Source of the DNA: Rheinheimera sp.
GTDB lineage: Bacteria > Pseudomonadota > Gammaproteobacteria > Enterobacterales > Alteromonadaceae
Direction: 5' to 3'
Length of the DNA stretch: 64,000 bases
Assembly: GCA_003543135.1 (NCBI GenBank)
Contig: DPJG01000027.1
Location: forward strand, 302,941-366,940
The notes beneath the pieces were generated by a model. That model did not search any database. It was given only the letters and a program-made list of their open reading frames with translations, and was not told the origin of the DNA. Shown in pieces: positions 51,329 through 62,195 of the stretch; within the stretch, counting starts at the first letter, position 1; each line of letters opens with the position of its first letter. A program made the translations under genes and the position numbers.

Positions 51329-53584
51329 ATGTTAAATAAAGATCTTGAGTTGACGCTGAATCTGGCATTTCGTTTTGCCAGGGAACGCCGCCATGAATAT
51401 ATGACTGTTGAACATTTGTTGCTGGCGCTGCTGGACAACCCGGCCGCCGGTGATGCACTTAAGTCCTGCGGGGCAAATATCGACAGACTGCGCATTGATT
51501 TATCAAGTTTTATTGATTCAACTACACCACTGATCCCTGACGGGGATTTAGACCGCGATACTCAGCCAACCCTCGGATTTCAGCGTGTGCTGCAAAGGGC
51601 TGTTTTTCATGTGCAGTCCTCAGGAAAGTCGGAAGTCACCGGTGCCAACGTGCTGGTTGCTATCTTCAGCGAACAGGAATCACAAGCTGTTTATTTACTG
51701 AAGAAAATTGATATCAGCAGGCTTGATATTGTGAATTATATCTCGCATGGCGTGATTAAAGCCGACAAAATTGAGCCGAATGATGAGCAGCAGGATGACG
51801 TGGGTGATGTCGGTGTTGAAGACAATAAATATCTGGAAAACTTTACTGCCAATTTAAATGTGCTGGCGAAAAATGGCCAGATAGACCCTCTTGTTGGACG
51901 TGACACTGAACTTGAACGTACTATCCAGGTACTGTGCCGGCGTAAAAAGAATAATCCGCTCCTTGTTGGCGAAGCCGGTGTTGGTAAAACTGCCATTGCT
52001 GAAGGCCTGGCTTACCGGATAGTGCAAAACCAGGTACCGGAAGTCATTGCCAATGCCACAATTTATTCGCTCGACATGGGTGCGTTGTTGGCAGGCACCA
52101 AGTATCGGGGCGACTTTGAAAAACGCTTAAAGTCGCTGTTAAAAGAAATTGAAAAAGAAAAAGATGCAGTTCTTTTTATTGACGAAATTCATACTGTGAT
52201 AGGGGCGGGTGCCGCTTCCGGCGGCGTGATGGATGCGTCTAACCTGATTAAACCGCTGCTGTCCAGTGGTCGTCTGCGTTGCATCGGCTCTACTACCTAT
52301 CAGGAATTTAAAAGCATTTTTGAAAAAGACACTGCGCTGGTCAGGCGTTTCCAGAAAATTGATATTACTGAGCCCAGCGTGGAAGACACCACACAAATTC
52401 TGCTTGGCTTAAAAGAACGTTACGAGCAGCATCACGGTGTGCGTTACACCAACAAAGCGCTGCGTGCTGCCGCTGAGTTGTCAGCTAAATATATCAACGA
52501 ACGTCATTTGCCCGATAAAGCCATTGATGTCATTGATGAAGCTGGCGCCAGTCAACGGTTGTTGCCGGTATCAAAACGTAAAAAAGTGATTAACGTGCCA
52601 GACATTGAGCATGTGATTGCTAAAATGGCGCGTATTCCGGAGCAGTCGGTTTCTGCGTCCGATAAAGATGTACTGGCGAATCTCGACAGGAACTTAAAAC
52701 TGGTGGTATTTGGTCAGAACGAGCCGATTGAAGTACTGACCTCTGCCATCCGGTTATCACGCTCAGGTCTTGGTAACGAGGAAAAACCGATCGGCAACTT
52801 TTTGTTTGCCGGTCCTACTGGTGTAGGCAAAACTGAAGTCACCAAACAACTGGCCAAAATTATGGGGGTTGAGCTGCTGCGTTTTGATATGTCGGAATAT
52901 ATGGAACGTCATTCCATCAGCCGGCTGATTGGTGCGCCGCCGGGTTACGTCGGTTTTGACCAGGGTGGTTTGTTAACAGATGCGGTGTCAAAACATCCAT
53001 ATTCAGTGGTGTTGCTGGATGAGATAGAAAAGGCGCATTCAGATATTTACAACATACTGCTGCAGGTGATGGATCACGGCACTTTAACCGACAACAATGG
53101 CCGCAAAATAGATTTTAGAAATGTGATTCTGGTGATGACGACGAATGCTGGTGTGCAGGAAACTGTGCGTAAAACCATCGGCTTTAAACAGCAGGATCAC
53201 AGCCACGATGCTCTGGCGGAAATTAACCGGACATTCAGCCCAGAATTTCGTAACCGGCTGGATGGCATCATTTGGTTTAAACATTTATCACGCGACATTA
53301 TTCTGCAAATAGTAGACAAATTTGTTTGTGACTTGCAGGTTCAGCTGGATAAAAAACAAGTGTCGCTGGAGCTCAGCGGTGCTGCAAGACAGTGGCTGGC
53401 AGACAAAGGTTATGATCAGGCCATGGGAGCAAGGCCAATGGGGCGGGTTATTCAGGAGCAACTGAAAAAGCCGCTGGCCAATGAAATTTTGTTTGGTCGC
53501 TTAACTCAGGGTGGTGATGTTCGTGTAGATCTGGTTGGCGACGAGCTGGTGTTTGACTATAGCGATGCCGCAGTGCCGGCTTGA
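51329..53584 (+). CDS. clpA: ATP-dependent Clp protease ATPase ClpA
   Basis: The 751-residue AAA+ unfoldase feeds ClpP. The N-domain (residues 1-145) binds ClpS; D1 has Walker [10 protein letters not shown] and [14 protein letters not shown]2 has Walker [19 protein letters not shown] and the sensor region [10 protein letters not shown]. The ClpP-binding loop IGFKQ is present. The long acidic linker around residue 150-160 is normal for ClpA. AGGAG lies 6 bases before the ATG. Transcription ends in a strong terminator. Confidence 0.97.
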   Translation: MLNKDLELTLNLAFRFARERRHEYMTVEHLLLALLDNPAAGDALKSCGANIDRLRIDLSSFIDSTTPLIPDGDLDRDTQPTLGFQRVLQRAVFHVQSSGKSEVTGANVLVAIFSEQESQAVYLLKKIDISRLDIVNYISHGVIKADKIEPNDEQQDDVGDVGVEDNKYLENFTANLNVLAKNGQIDPLVGRDTELERTIQVLCRRKKNNPLLVGEAGVGKTAIAEGLAYRIVQNQVPEVIANATIYSLDMGALLAGTKYRGDFEKRLKSLLKEIEKEKDAVLFIDEIHTVIGAGAASGGVMDASNLIKPLLSSGRLRCIGSTTYQEFKSIFEKDTALVRRFQKIDITEPSVEDTTQILLGLKERYEQHHGVRYTNKALRAAAELSAKYINERHLPDKAIDVIDEAGASQRLLPVSKRKKVINVPDIEHVIAKMARIPEQSVSASDKDVLANLDRNLKLVVFGQNEPIEVLTSAIRLSRSGLGNEEKPIGNFLFAGPTGVGKTEVTKQLAKIMGVELLRFDMSEYMERHSISRLIGAPPGYVGFDQGGLLTDAVSKHPYSVVLLDEIEKAHSDIYNILLQVMDHGTLTDNNGRKIDFRNVILVMTTNAGVQETVRKTIGFKQQDHSHDALAEINRTFSPEFRNRLDGIIWFKHLSRDIILQIVDKFVCDLQVQLDKKQVSLELSGAARQWLADKGYDQAMGARPMGRVIQEQLKKPLANEILFGRLTQGGDVRVDLVGDELVFDYSDAAVPA

Positions 53585-53601
53585 ACTATCAGTTTTAACC
53601 A

Positions 53602-53634
53602 AAAACAAAACCCGGTTTAACCGGGTTTTGTTTT
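53602..53634. terminator. Bidirectional terminator clpA / infA
   Basis: A 14-bp stem (53602-53615 with 53621-53634) with a 5-base loop and A/T flanks, shared by the converging transcripts. Confidence 0.92.
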
Positions 53635-53690
53635 ATCAGGTGTTTCACCTGGCAGCAGACAACAATGTTATGTTGTACCGCTGATGCAAC

Positions 53691-53936
<246 letters not shown>

Positions 53937-54009
53937 TTATTTAAACCGGAAAAAAAAGTGTGCAGATTGTGCCGAAATCACAAGGATAAGTAAAGCGACT
54001 CCGACCTTT

Positions 54010-54717
54010 TTAATCAAAAGACTGCCATTTACCGGCGATTAAACGCTGTTGCGGCCTGAATTTCGCTTTGTAAGCCATTTTTGTACAGTCTGCAATAAAA
54101 TAGCCCAGATACAAAAATGGCAGCTGCTGTTGCTGACTATGAAACAATGTCGCAAGAATGGCGAGGGTACCCAGCGCCAGTTCAGAATGCGGCTTATAAA
54201 AACTGTAGACTGCAGAATAACCATCCAGCATCGGGTCGAGTAAAATCACACCAACCAGTTCAGTCCCCAAATACTGCTCAATAACTGAGATATTCAGCCA
54301 GCCGCACTGCAATAAAGAAGCTAGCTGTTCTTCAGAGGGCGGATACATCACACCGTCGGCATGTATTTCACTGATGTACTGCTGATACAGCGGGTAATAA
54401 GCGTCAACGGTATCTGGCGGACAAAACTTCCAGTGCCATTTTGCTTTTTCAGCCTTTTTCAGCAGCTTACGTTGACCTGTGCTGAGTTTAAATTGGTCTA
54501 CCAGCACGCGGCAGGCCTGACAGGCCTGACACTTCAGGCAATAAGGGCGGTACAGCTGATCACCGGTACGGCGGAAATTATAATCCATCAGCTGCTGATA
54601 TAAGTCAGTATCGAGCGGCTGCTCTGGCAGCGTAAACACCAAGCGTTCCTGTTGCTGTGGCAAATAACTGCAGGGGTGCTCGGCGGTTAAGCCAAATAAC
54701 AGTTGTTGTGGGCTCAC
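54010..54717 (-). CDS. bpt: Aspartate/glutamate leucyltransferase
   Basis: The 235-residue protein belongs to the R-transferase superfamily and is of the Bpt type, which adds leucine to N-terminal Asp or Glu and so creates N-degrons for ClpS-ClpA. The cysteine-rich YRPYCLKCQACQACRV block, SEIHADGVMYPP and YLGYFIADCTKMAYK are conserved. It starts at GTG overlapping the aat stop by 4 bases. The context with clpSA and aat is a full N-end-rule set. Confidence 0.94.
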   Translation of the reverse strand: MSPQQLLFGLTAEHPCSYLPQQQERLVFTLPEQPLDTDLYQQLMDYNFRRTGDQLYRPYCLKCQACQACRVLVDQFKLSTGQRKLLKKAEKAKWHWKFCPPDTVDAYYPLYQQYISEIHADGVMYPPSEEQLASLLQCGWLNISVIEQYLGTELVGVILLDPMLDGYSAVYSFYKPHSELALGTLAILATLFHSQQQQLPFLYLGYFIADCTKMAYKAKFRPQQRLIAGKWQSFD

Positions 54718-55427
54718 AACTCAAACTCCAGAGCTTGCGCCAACCAGAACTCTGTCGGAACCTGTTGATATTTGAGCTGGTTTAGCAGCAGCAGATAATC
54801 GGCGCGAGGCAGCGGTTGTACACCCAGTTGCAGTAAAAATGGATTGGGCATCTGGCAATCAATCCAGCCGGCGCTATAACGCTGTAGCTGATGTTGCAGC
54901 ACAACCAATGCCAGCTTGGCGGTGTTGGCTTCGAGATTAAACATGGATTCACCGCAAAATAAACCACCGATAGTCAGGCCATATAAACCGCCCACCAGTT
55001 CGTGGCCGCGCCAGACTTCGATACTTTGTGCGACGCCAGCCTGGTGCAGCGCCAGATAAGCCGCCTGCATCTGTGGCACTATCCAGGTACCTTGCTGGCT
55101 TGCCCTTGGTGCTGCGCATAAGCGCACCACATCGGCAAAGGCCTTGTTGCAGCTGAAATGATACTGCTGTTTTTTCAGATATTTTTTCAGACTACGGTTA
55201 AGTTGCAGCTGATTTGGCGTAAACACCGCACGGGTTGCCGGCGACCACCATAAGACGGGCTCATCTTCACCAAACCAGGGGAAAATAGCCGACAGATAAG
55301 CTGCCACAAGCCGCTGCCGCGACAAATCACCACCCATGGCAAGTAAACCATCAGGGTCGGTCAGGGCTTCAGAGAGCGGGGGAAACCAGTGTGGATCCGC
55401 CCGCAATTCCGGCAGATAAATTGGCAT
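54714..55427 (-). CDS. aat: Leucyl/phenylalanyl-tRNA--protein transferase
   Basis: The 237-residue Aat enzyme adds Leu or Phe to proteins with N-terminal Lys or Arg. Key blocks are FPPLSEALTDPDGLLAMGGD, YLSAIFPWFGEDEPVLWWSP, GGLYGLTIGGLFCGESMF and GWIDCQMPNP. It is 13 bases after trxB and overlaps bpt by 4 bases. The group trxB-aat-bpt-infA runs leftward as one operon. Confidence 0.97.
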   Translation of the reverse strand: MPIYLPELRADPHWFPPLSEALTDPDGLLAMGGDLSRQRLVAAYLSAIFPWFGEDEPVLWWSPATRAVFTPNQLQLNRSLKKYLKKQQYHFSCNKAFADVVRLCAAPRASQQGTWIVPQMQAAYLALHQAGVAQSIEVWRGHELVGGLYGLTIGGLFCGESMFNLEANTAKLALVVLQHQLQRYSAGWIDCQMPNPFLLQLGVQPLPRADYLLLLNQLKYQQVPTEFWLAQALEFEL

Positions 55428-55440
55428 TTATGCCAGCAAA

Positions 55441-56436
<996 letters not shown>

Positions 56437-56569
56437 TCATCGAGATGGGGGCGATTTTAGGGCATTGCAACTGCATCGCAAAGCGCTTTGGCGAAATTAA
56501 TTCGCTTGCGCTGTAAACTGAGCTTTGCTGTGCTAAGGTGAAGGCGTTACCGCAGAAGCAGGTAGTGAT

Positions 56570-59500
56570 TTGGAGCCGGAGGTTGTTCTGGAGCGCGGGT
56601 GGAGGAGTCGGCAACTGGCTGGCTGGTTAAGGATACTGATGTTATGCTGGGCTGCCGTCTGCAGCCACAGTGTGTTGAGCTATCACGACTTTAAACGTAT
56701 TGGCGTCGATGACGGCTTGCCAAATGCCACTATTTACAGTGTGGCTCAGGACAAACATGGTTATATCTGGCTGACATCCACCAACTCTGGTTTGCTCAGA
56801 TACGATGGTTATACCTTTACTGAATTTCCGCTGTTAAGTCCGGCCGAACACCAACAAGTTGGTAATCAGGATGTTGGTGTTTTATTAATTGGTCGCAACA
56901 ACACGCTTTGGGCTGGCACCTGGGGTTATGGTTTAAGCCGCATCGACGGCGTCAGTGGCAAGTTGCACCGTATCGTGGCTGATGAAAGTTCCGAAAACGC
57001 GCTGGCCGGCATGTATATCCAGACTCTGATGGAGGATAAAGACGGCGCTGTCTGGGTCGGCACCACGCTTGGCTTAAATAAAATAAACCCAGACGGCAGT
57101 ATTATCCGCATTGGCAGTCCGACATCGGCACAGCCTTTAATCAATCAGCGTATCTGGAGTCTGGCGCAGACTGAAGACGGCACTGTCTGGATAGGCACAG
57201 CGCAGGGGCTACACAGTTATCAGCAAAGTACGGGTTTAAGTAAGGCATTCATGTTATATCCCGATGCTGATCCACAGAGCCGCGACAATGAGATCAGAGC
57301 CTTAACCACGCATCACAATGATTTATGGCTAGGTGGGCGCAATGCCTTGTTCCGGTTGCAACAAGGTAAACTGCAGAAAATCCCGTTTTTCCCGCAACAA
57401 CAAACTCCCATTATTAACGTGCTGCGTTTTGATGCTGACAACAGATTGTTGGTCGGCACTTATAACGGCATGTTCAGGGTGGATCCTGAGTTATTGCAGT
57501 TCGTATCTTTTCGGGAACAACAGTCGTTATTGCCTAACGTCAATGTCAGAAGCATTTTTTTAGACAGAACCGGCGTGCTGTGGCTGGGGTCGCGTGAAAG
57601 TGGGTTGTACTTTGCAAGGCACAACAAGTCTGCATTTTCTGCGTTAAAAAATCTGCTGCCCACTTTGCCGGCCGAACAGTTTAACTTTACCGTTACCAGC
57701 GTTTTTGCGGCAAATGGCGTCATCTGGCTTGGCAGTGCCGACCACCTGTACCGGATTGACCGGCAACAACAACAATTAAAGCGTTATGCCACTGGCGGCA
57801 GGGTAAACAGTATCAGGCTTGATCAACAAGGACAGTTATATGCAGCTACTGATGTGGGTTTGTATCAGTACAATTCGAAGCTGGATGCTATCAGCAAGGT
57901 CACCACACCTTTTACGTTGGCAAAGAGCAGTGACGGCAACATCCGCGATTTACAGATAGAGCACAACGGCCAATTCTGGTTTGGTCTGTGGGGAGAAGGC
58001 GTACTGGCCTGGGACCCGGCATCGGACAAAGTGGTCAGTTATCTTAAAGAGGAAATGCGGCAAAAAGTTGGCGACGCAGTGCAGGCGATGCTGCTTAAAG
58101 ACAAGATCCTTTGGGTGGGCAGCCGATATTCGGGTTTGTTGCGCATTGATACCAGCACAGGTGCAGTCCTGAAACAAGGTTTAACCGGACTGAAACTGCC
58201 AAGCGACGACGTCCAGTGTGTGGAACCAGGCCCGGCAAACGCTGTGCTGCTTTGTACCTCAAAAGGACTGATTCTGTATCAGCCAGATAATAAGACTCAG
58301 CAGCACTGGCACAGTGGCAATGGCTTGCCCAGTGACAACATTGTTGGTGCTTATACGGATCGCAGACAGAATATATGGCTGTTGTCGGCCAAAGGATTAA
58401 CTTTAAGACCCGCCGGCACTGAACGATTTATCACTTTCACCCGCCAGGATGGCATGGTGGCGACTGAACTGGCCTTTAAATCAATTTATGAGGATCAGAC
58501 TGGTCAGCTGCTGGTGGGCACTATCAGCGGTATGGCGCTGATTGAACCTGACCTGCTCTGGGTCAATGACAGAGTGCCGCAGGTGGCTATATCGCAGGTG
58601 CTGGTGAACAACAAAAGTTTACCGGCACAGCCCCATACTGCTCAATGGCCTCTGATTAAACTGACGCCTGCAGATAACAGCGTGGAATTTGTGTTTGCCA
58701 GCCTCGATTATCACGATGTCAGCCGTAATCAGTTTATGGTAAGGCTCAAAGGTTTTGACAAAGACTGGTTATTACATTCGGGTAAAAACAGCGCTTATTA
58801 CTCCAACTTACCTTCAGGCGAGTATCTGTTTGAAGTGCGCGGCTCCAACAACCATGGTTTATTTAGTGAAGAGAACGCCACAGTACGGCTGGTGGTTGAA
58901 CCTCCCTGGTGGCAACACAGGCCGGTGCAGGGCGCTTTGTTATTCTTAGTCCTGATGCTGATGCTGGGGTTTCATCAGTACCGGTTGCGTCACATTCGGC
59001 AAATCAATAAGTTATTGCAAAACTCCGTGCAGGAGCGGGCGAAAGCGCAACTCATCCTTGAAACTAAAGTTACAGAGCGTACCAAGGCGCTGGAAGATAG
59101 CTCGCTGACCTTGTCACTTCGCACTAAACAGCTGGAAAAAAGCCTGCTGGAGCTTGCCAAAACCAACAAAGAGTTAACCCGTCTCGACAAGCTCAAGGAT
59201 GAATTTATCTCCACAGTGTCGCATGAGCTCAGGACACCTCTGACTTCTATCCGCGGGGCTGTAGGGTTAATTGCGCAAAAAGTGGTGCAACCTGAATCTG
59301 AACCTTATCAGCTGTTGGTGCAGACAGCGCTGAATAATTGTGAGCGGTTATCAAATTTAATTAATGATTTGTTGGATGTACAAAAGTTTGATGCCGGCAA
59401 ATTTGTGCTGCAACGCACTGAACTTGATTTGTTGGATGCAGTGCAACAAGCCGTCACCGCGATGAAAACCTACAGTGATAAATACCATGTCACCATGCTG

Positions 59501-59929
59501 GTTAACACAGAACAGCTAGCAGACGACTTTTCAGCAGCAAAAGCAGGGGACAGCCGTTATCTGGTGATGGCTGATCCGCTTCGAATTCGTCAGGTGCTGG
59601 ATAATTTATTATCCAATGCCATTAAGTTTTCCCATCCGGGTGGTCAGGTTGAAGTGATGCTGTCCAGCAATGGCCGGGAGGTCAGGGTGGCTGTGAAAGA
59701 TGAAGGTGTGGGTATTCCGGCAGCTTTCCAGCACAGAGTTTTTGAAAAATTCAGTCAGGCCGATGCGTCGGATAGCAGAGCCAAAGAGGGCACAGGTCTT
59801 GGTTTAACCATCTGCAAACGTATTATCGAGAGCCATGAAGGACAGATTGGTTTTCAGAGTGTTGAACAACAAGGCGCTACCTTCTGGTTTAGCCTGCCTG
59901 TCGCCGGCAAGAATGATTCGCTAATGTAA
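56570..59929 (+). CDS. Sensor histidine kinase with periplasmic two-component-regulator propeller
   Basis: An 1119-residue membrane sensor. A signal-like segment (to about residue 38) precedes a periplasmic region of Reg_prop repeats (for example HGYIWLTSTNSGLLRYDGY and GAVWVGTTLGLNKI). A Y_Y_Y domain follows near 690-780, then a membrane helix near 787-805 and a coiled coil. HisKA comes next, with the phosphoacceptor histidine near residue 885 in FISTVSHELRTPL, then HATPase_c with DNLLSNAIKFSH, DEGVGIP and GTGLGLTI. Unlike many relatives it has no receiver or AraC domain. TTG at 56570 has AGG upstream; ATG at 56639 with AAGGA is an alternative. Confidence 0.9.
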   Translation: MEPEVVLERGWRSRQLAGWLRILMLCWAAVCSHSVLSYHDFKRIGVDDGLPNATIYSVAQDKHGYIWLTSTNSGLLRYDGYTFTEFPLLSPAEHQQVGNQDVGVLLIGRNNTLWAGTWGYGLSRIDGVSGKLHRIVADESSENALAGMYIQTLMEDKDGAVWVGTTLGLNKINPDGSIIRIGSPTSAQPLINQRIWSLAQTEDGTVWIGTAQGLHSYQQSTGLSKAFMLYPDADPQSRDNEIRALTTHHNDLWLGGRNALFRLQQGKLQKIPFFPQQQTPIINVLRFDADNRLLVGTYNGMFRVDPELLQFVSFREQQSLLPNVNVRSIFLDRTGVLWLGSRESGLYFARHNKSAFSALKNLLPTLPAEQFNFTVTSVFAANGVIWLGSADHLYRIDRQQQQLKRYATGGRVNSIRLDQQGQLYAATDVGLYQYNSKLDAISKVTTPFTLAKSSDGNIRDLQIEHNGQFWFGLWGEGVLAWDPASDKVVSYLKEEMRQKVGDAVQAMLLKDKILWVGSRYSGLLRIDTSTGAVLKQGLTGLKLPSDDVQCVEPGPANAVLLCTSKGLILYQPDNKTQQHWHSGNGLPSDNIVGAYTDRRQNIWLLSAKGLTLRPAGTERFITFTRQDGMVATELAFKSIYEDQTGQLLVGTISGMALIEPDLLWVNDRVPQVAISQVLVNNKSLPAQPHTAQWPLIKLTPADNSVEFVFASLDYHDVSRNQFMVRLKGFDKDWLLHSGKNSAYYSNLPSGEYLFEVRGSNNHGLFSEENATVRLVVEPPWWQHRPVQGALLFLVLMLMLGFHQYRLRHIRQINKLLQNSVQERAKAQLILETKVTERTKALEDSSLTLSLRTKQLEKSLLELAKTNKELTRLDKLKDEFISTVSHELRTPLTSIRGAVGLIAQKVVQPESEPYQLLVQTALNNCERLSNLINDLLDVQKFDAGKFVLQRTELDLLDAVQQAVTAMKTYSDKYHVTMLVNTEQLADDFSAAKAGDSRYLVMADPLRIRQVLDNLLSNAIKFSHPGGQVEVMLSSNGREVRVAVKDEGVGIPAAFQHRVFEKFSQADASDSRAKEGTGLGLTICKRIIESHEGQIGFQSVEQQGATFWFSLPVAGKNDSLM

Positions 59930-60106
59930 TGCTACCTAATGTATTGATTTCTAAAGTATCATTTTGTTGTCATTAAATTGTCAAAAAGATATCAGCGCCC
60001 CTGACTTGGAGGCGTAGACAGATGCCTTTAGTTTGATTTTTGCCCGCTGTATAGATCCATTGCGGCGGACATAACAACAATAAATCAACTATTTAAAGGC
60101 ACTATT

Positions 60107-61348
60107 ATGATGCAACCAATCCAAAAAGTTCTGCCGCTGCTTTTTACCGTCACTGCACTGGCGCTGTCTGTGCAGCAAGCCGTTGCCAACGACAATGAAG
60201 AGTTTATGCCGTTAAGCGGTGATGACACCCAGTACATGATCAAATTTAAACCAGGCTCAACTATTAAGGCGTTAGGCCCAGAAGCCGACAGTTATTTGTC
60301 GGCAGGCGAGCGTAAGCAGAAGTTCTCGCGTAAAGGCGCTATGGCATTATTACGTAAGGCTCAGGTACAGGAAGCCAATCACCTGGATGCTTTTGGTGTC
60401 AGCGTGGCAAAACTAAACGCCCAGCAGCTGCAAGCGCTGAAGAATAATCCGATGGTGGATTATGTAGAAGAGGATCCAAAACGTTATTTGCTTGCAGAGT
60501 CAGTGCCTTATGGTATTACCATGGTGCAGGCACCTCAGGTCAGTGACGCTATGACTTCAAACATCAAAGCCTGTGTCATCGACACGGGTTACAACTATGG
60601 TCATCCGGATTTGCCAAGCAGTGGTGTCACAGGTTATGCCTTTAGCGGTCACGGCAGCTGGAGTACAGACGGCAACGGCCACGGTACCCATGTGGCCGGC
60701 ACCATTGCTGCTATTGGCGGCAATAATATTGGGGTGGTCGGGGTAAACCGCTCAGCCAAGCTTGGTCTACATATAGTCAAAATTTTTAACGACTCAGGCA
60801 AATGGACCACAGCCTCTAACCTGATCCAGGCCATTCAGAGCTGTAAAAATGCCGGTGCTTCTGTGGTGAATATGAGCCTTGGCGGCAGCAGCTCCAGTAC
60901 CACTGAAAGTAATGCGATGACCAATTTTTATAATGGCGGTATGTTGTTAGTGGCTGCGGCCGGTAATGCTGGTACCAGCGCATTTTCTTACCCGGCATCT
61001 TACAGTGCCGTAATGTCGGTGGCAGCGGTGAACAGCAGTAAAGTGCGGGCCAGCTTCTCGCAGTACAACAGTCAGGTTGAGATCTCAGGTCCAGGTGTCA
61101 GTGTAAACTCCACCTATAAAAACAGCACTTACGCTAGCTTAAGCGGCACTTCCATGGCATCTCCCCATGTGGCCGGTGTTGCAGCCCTGGTCTGGAGTCA
61201 ACATCGCACCTGCAGCGCAGCCAAAATCCGTGCAGCGCTTAATGCTACCGCAGAAGACAGAGGCACAGCAGGCCGTGATACCCAGTATGGCTGGGGTATA
61301 GTGCGGGCTAAAGCGGCGGTGGATTATCTGAATATCAACCGCTGCTAA
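60107..61348 (+). CDS. Secreted subtilisin-like serine protease (S8)
   Basis: The 413-residue preproprotein has a signal peptide (about 1-27), an I9-type propeptide (about 42-125) and an S8 catalytic domain. The triad is D159 (ACVIDTGYN), H192 (NGHGTHVAG) and S349 (LSGTSMASPHVAG), with the oxyanion N287 in AAGN. There is no C-terminal PPC or P-domain, so it is a compact protease. AAGG lies 8 bases before the ATG. It follows the sensor kinase by 177 bases and ends in a terminator. It is probably exported for extracellular protein breakdown. Confidence 0.95.
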   Translation: MMQPIQKVLPLLFTVTALALSVQQAVANDNEEFMPLSGDDTQYMIKFKPGSTIKALGPEADSYLSAGERKQKFSRKGAMALLRKAQVQEANHLDAFGVSVAKLNAQQLQALKNNPMVDYVEEDPKRYLLAESVPYGITMVQAPQVSDAMTSNIKACVIDTGYNYGHPDLPSSGVTGYAFSGHGSWSTDGNGHGTHVAGTIAAIGGNNIGVVGVNRSAKLGLHIVKIFNDSGKWTTASNLIQAIQSCKNAGASVVNMSLGGSSSSTTESNAMTNFYNGGMLLVAAAGNAGTSAFSYPASYSAVMSVAAVNSSKVRASFSQYNSQVEISGPGVSVNSTYKNSTYASLSGTSMASPHVAGVAALVWSQHRTCSAAKIRAALNATAEDRGTAGRDTQYGWGIVRAKAAVDYLNINRC

Positions 61349-61377
61349 TCTAAACCCGGCTGTTATAACGCAATAAA

Positions 61378-61404
61378 AAAACGCCCCAATCCGGGGCGTT
61401 TTGT
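61378..61404. terminator. Bidirectional terminator, subtilase / hemolysin III genes
   Basis: A 10-bp stem AAAACGCCCC/GGGGCGTTTT (61378-61387 with 61393-61402), loop AATCC. Confidence 0.9.
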
Positions 61405-61422
61405 TTTTGACTGATGTTGGTG

Positions 61423-62064
61423 TTACAACACAAAATAATACACCGAAATAAAGTGGCAACTGCTGCCAGCCACCACCCACAGATGCCAAATTGCATGGTG
61501 AAATTTCAGCGCGTGCCAGACATAAAAAATCACACCAAAGGAATAACATAAACCGCCGGCCAGCAGCCACCACAAACCGGCCTCAGGCACATGCGCCAGC
61601 ATAGGTTGAATGGCAATCAGTGCCAGCCAGCCCATCGCCAGATAAAGCACCAGACTGGTTTTTTTAAATTTCAGATGGGCGGCAAACTCCAGAATAATAC
61701 CGGCAAAAGCAATGCCCCAGACCACAGCCAGCAACCAGAAGCCCCAGCTGTCACGCATGCTGATGAGGGTAAAAGGGGTGTAACTGCCGGCAATTAACAG
61801 ATAAATAGCGGCATGGTCCAGTTTGCGCCAAAAGGCTTTGTGACGGGGATTTTTACTACCGTGGTACAGGCTGGAGCAAAGGTACAATAAAAATAAACTA
61901 ACACCAAATGCCAGCGCAGCCAGTGTGACTTGCCAGTCATTTTGCTGCAGGCTTTTTTCCAGTAACAACATACAACCTAGCAGGCTTAACAGTGCGGCAA
62001 AACCATGGCTGAGCCAATGTAACAACTCTTCGGTTGGGTGATAAGGGGCCTTCACTTTGGTCAT
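61423..62064 (-). CDS. Hemolysin III family (YqfA/PAQR-like) membrane protein
   Basis: The 213-residue protein has seven predicted membrane helices. It carries the family metal-site residues in LYLCSSLYHG, RKLDHAAIYLLIAGSYTPF and FHHAIWHLWVVAGSSCHF. Despite the name, most members are not shown to lyse cells; PAQR relatives are zinc-dependent membrane hydrolases or receptors. It is a single gene, convergent with the subtilase and divergent from the glycosyltransferase. Confidence 0.92.
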   Translation of the reverse strand: MTKVKAPYHPTEELLHWLSHGFAALLSLLGCMLLLEKSLQQNDWQVTLAALAFGVSLFLLYLCSSLYHGSKNPRHKAFWRKLDHAAIYLLIAGSYTPFTLISMRDSWGFWLLAVVWGIAFAGIILEFAAHLKFKKTSLVLYLAMGWLALIAIQPMLAHVPEAGLWWLLAGGLCYSFGVIFYVWHALKFHHAIWHLWVVAGSSCHFISVYYFVL

Positions 62065-62195
62065 AACAGGTCCAACAACAAAATATCGGCACTCATCATA
62101 CCACTAAAAAAGTGCGGTGCTGCAACAGCGGCAGACAAGGTTTGGCGCCTTACCGGATCAGGGTTACAATAACGGCCGTTTTTTCGGAGGTGCAG

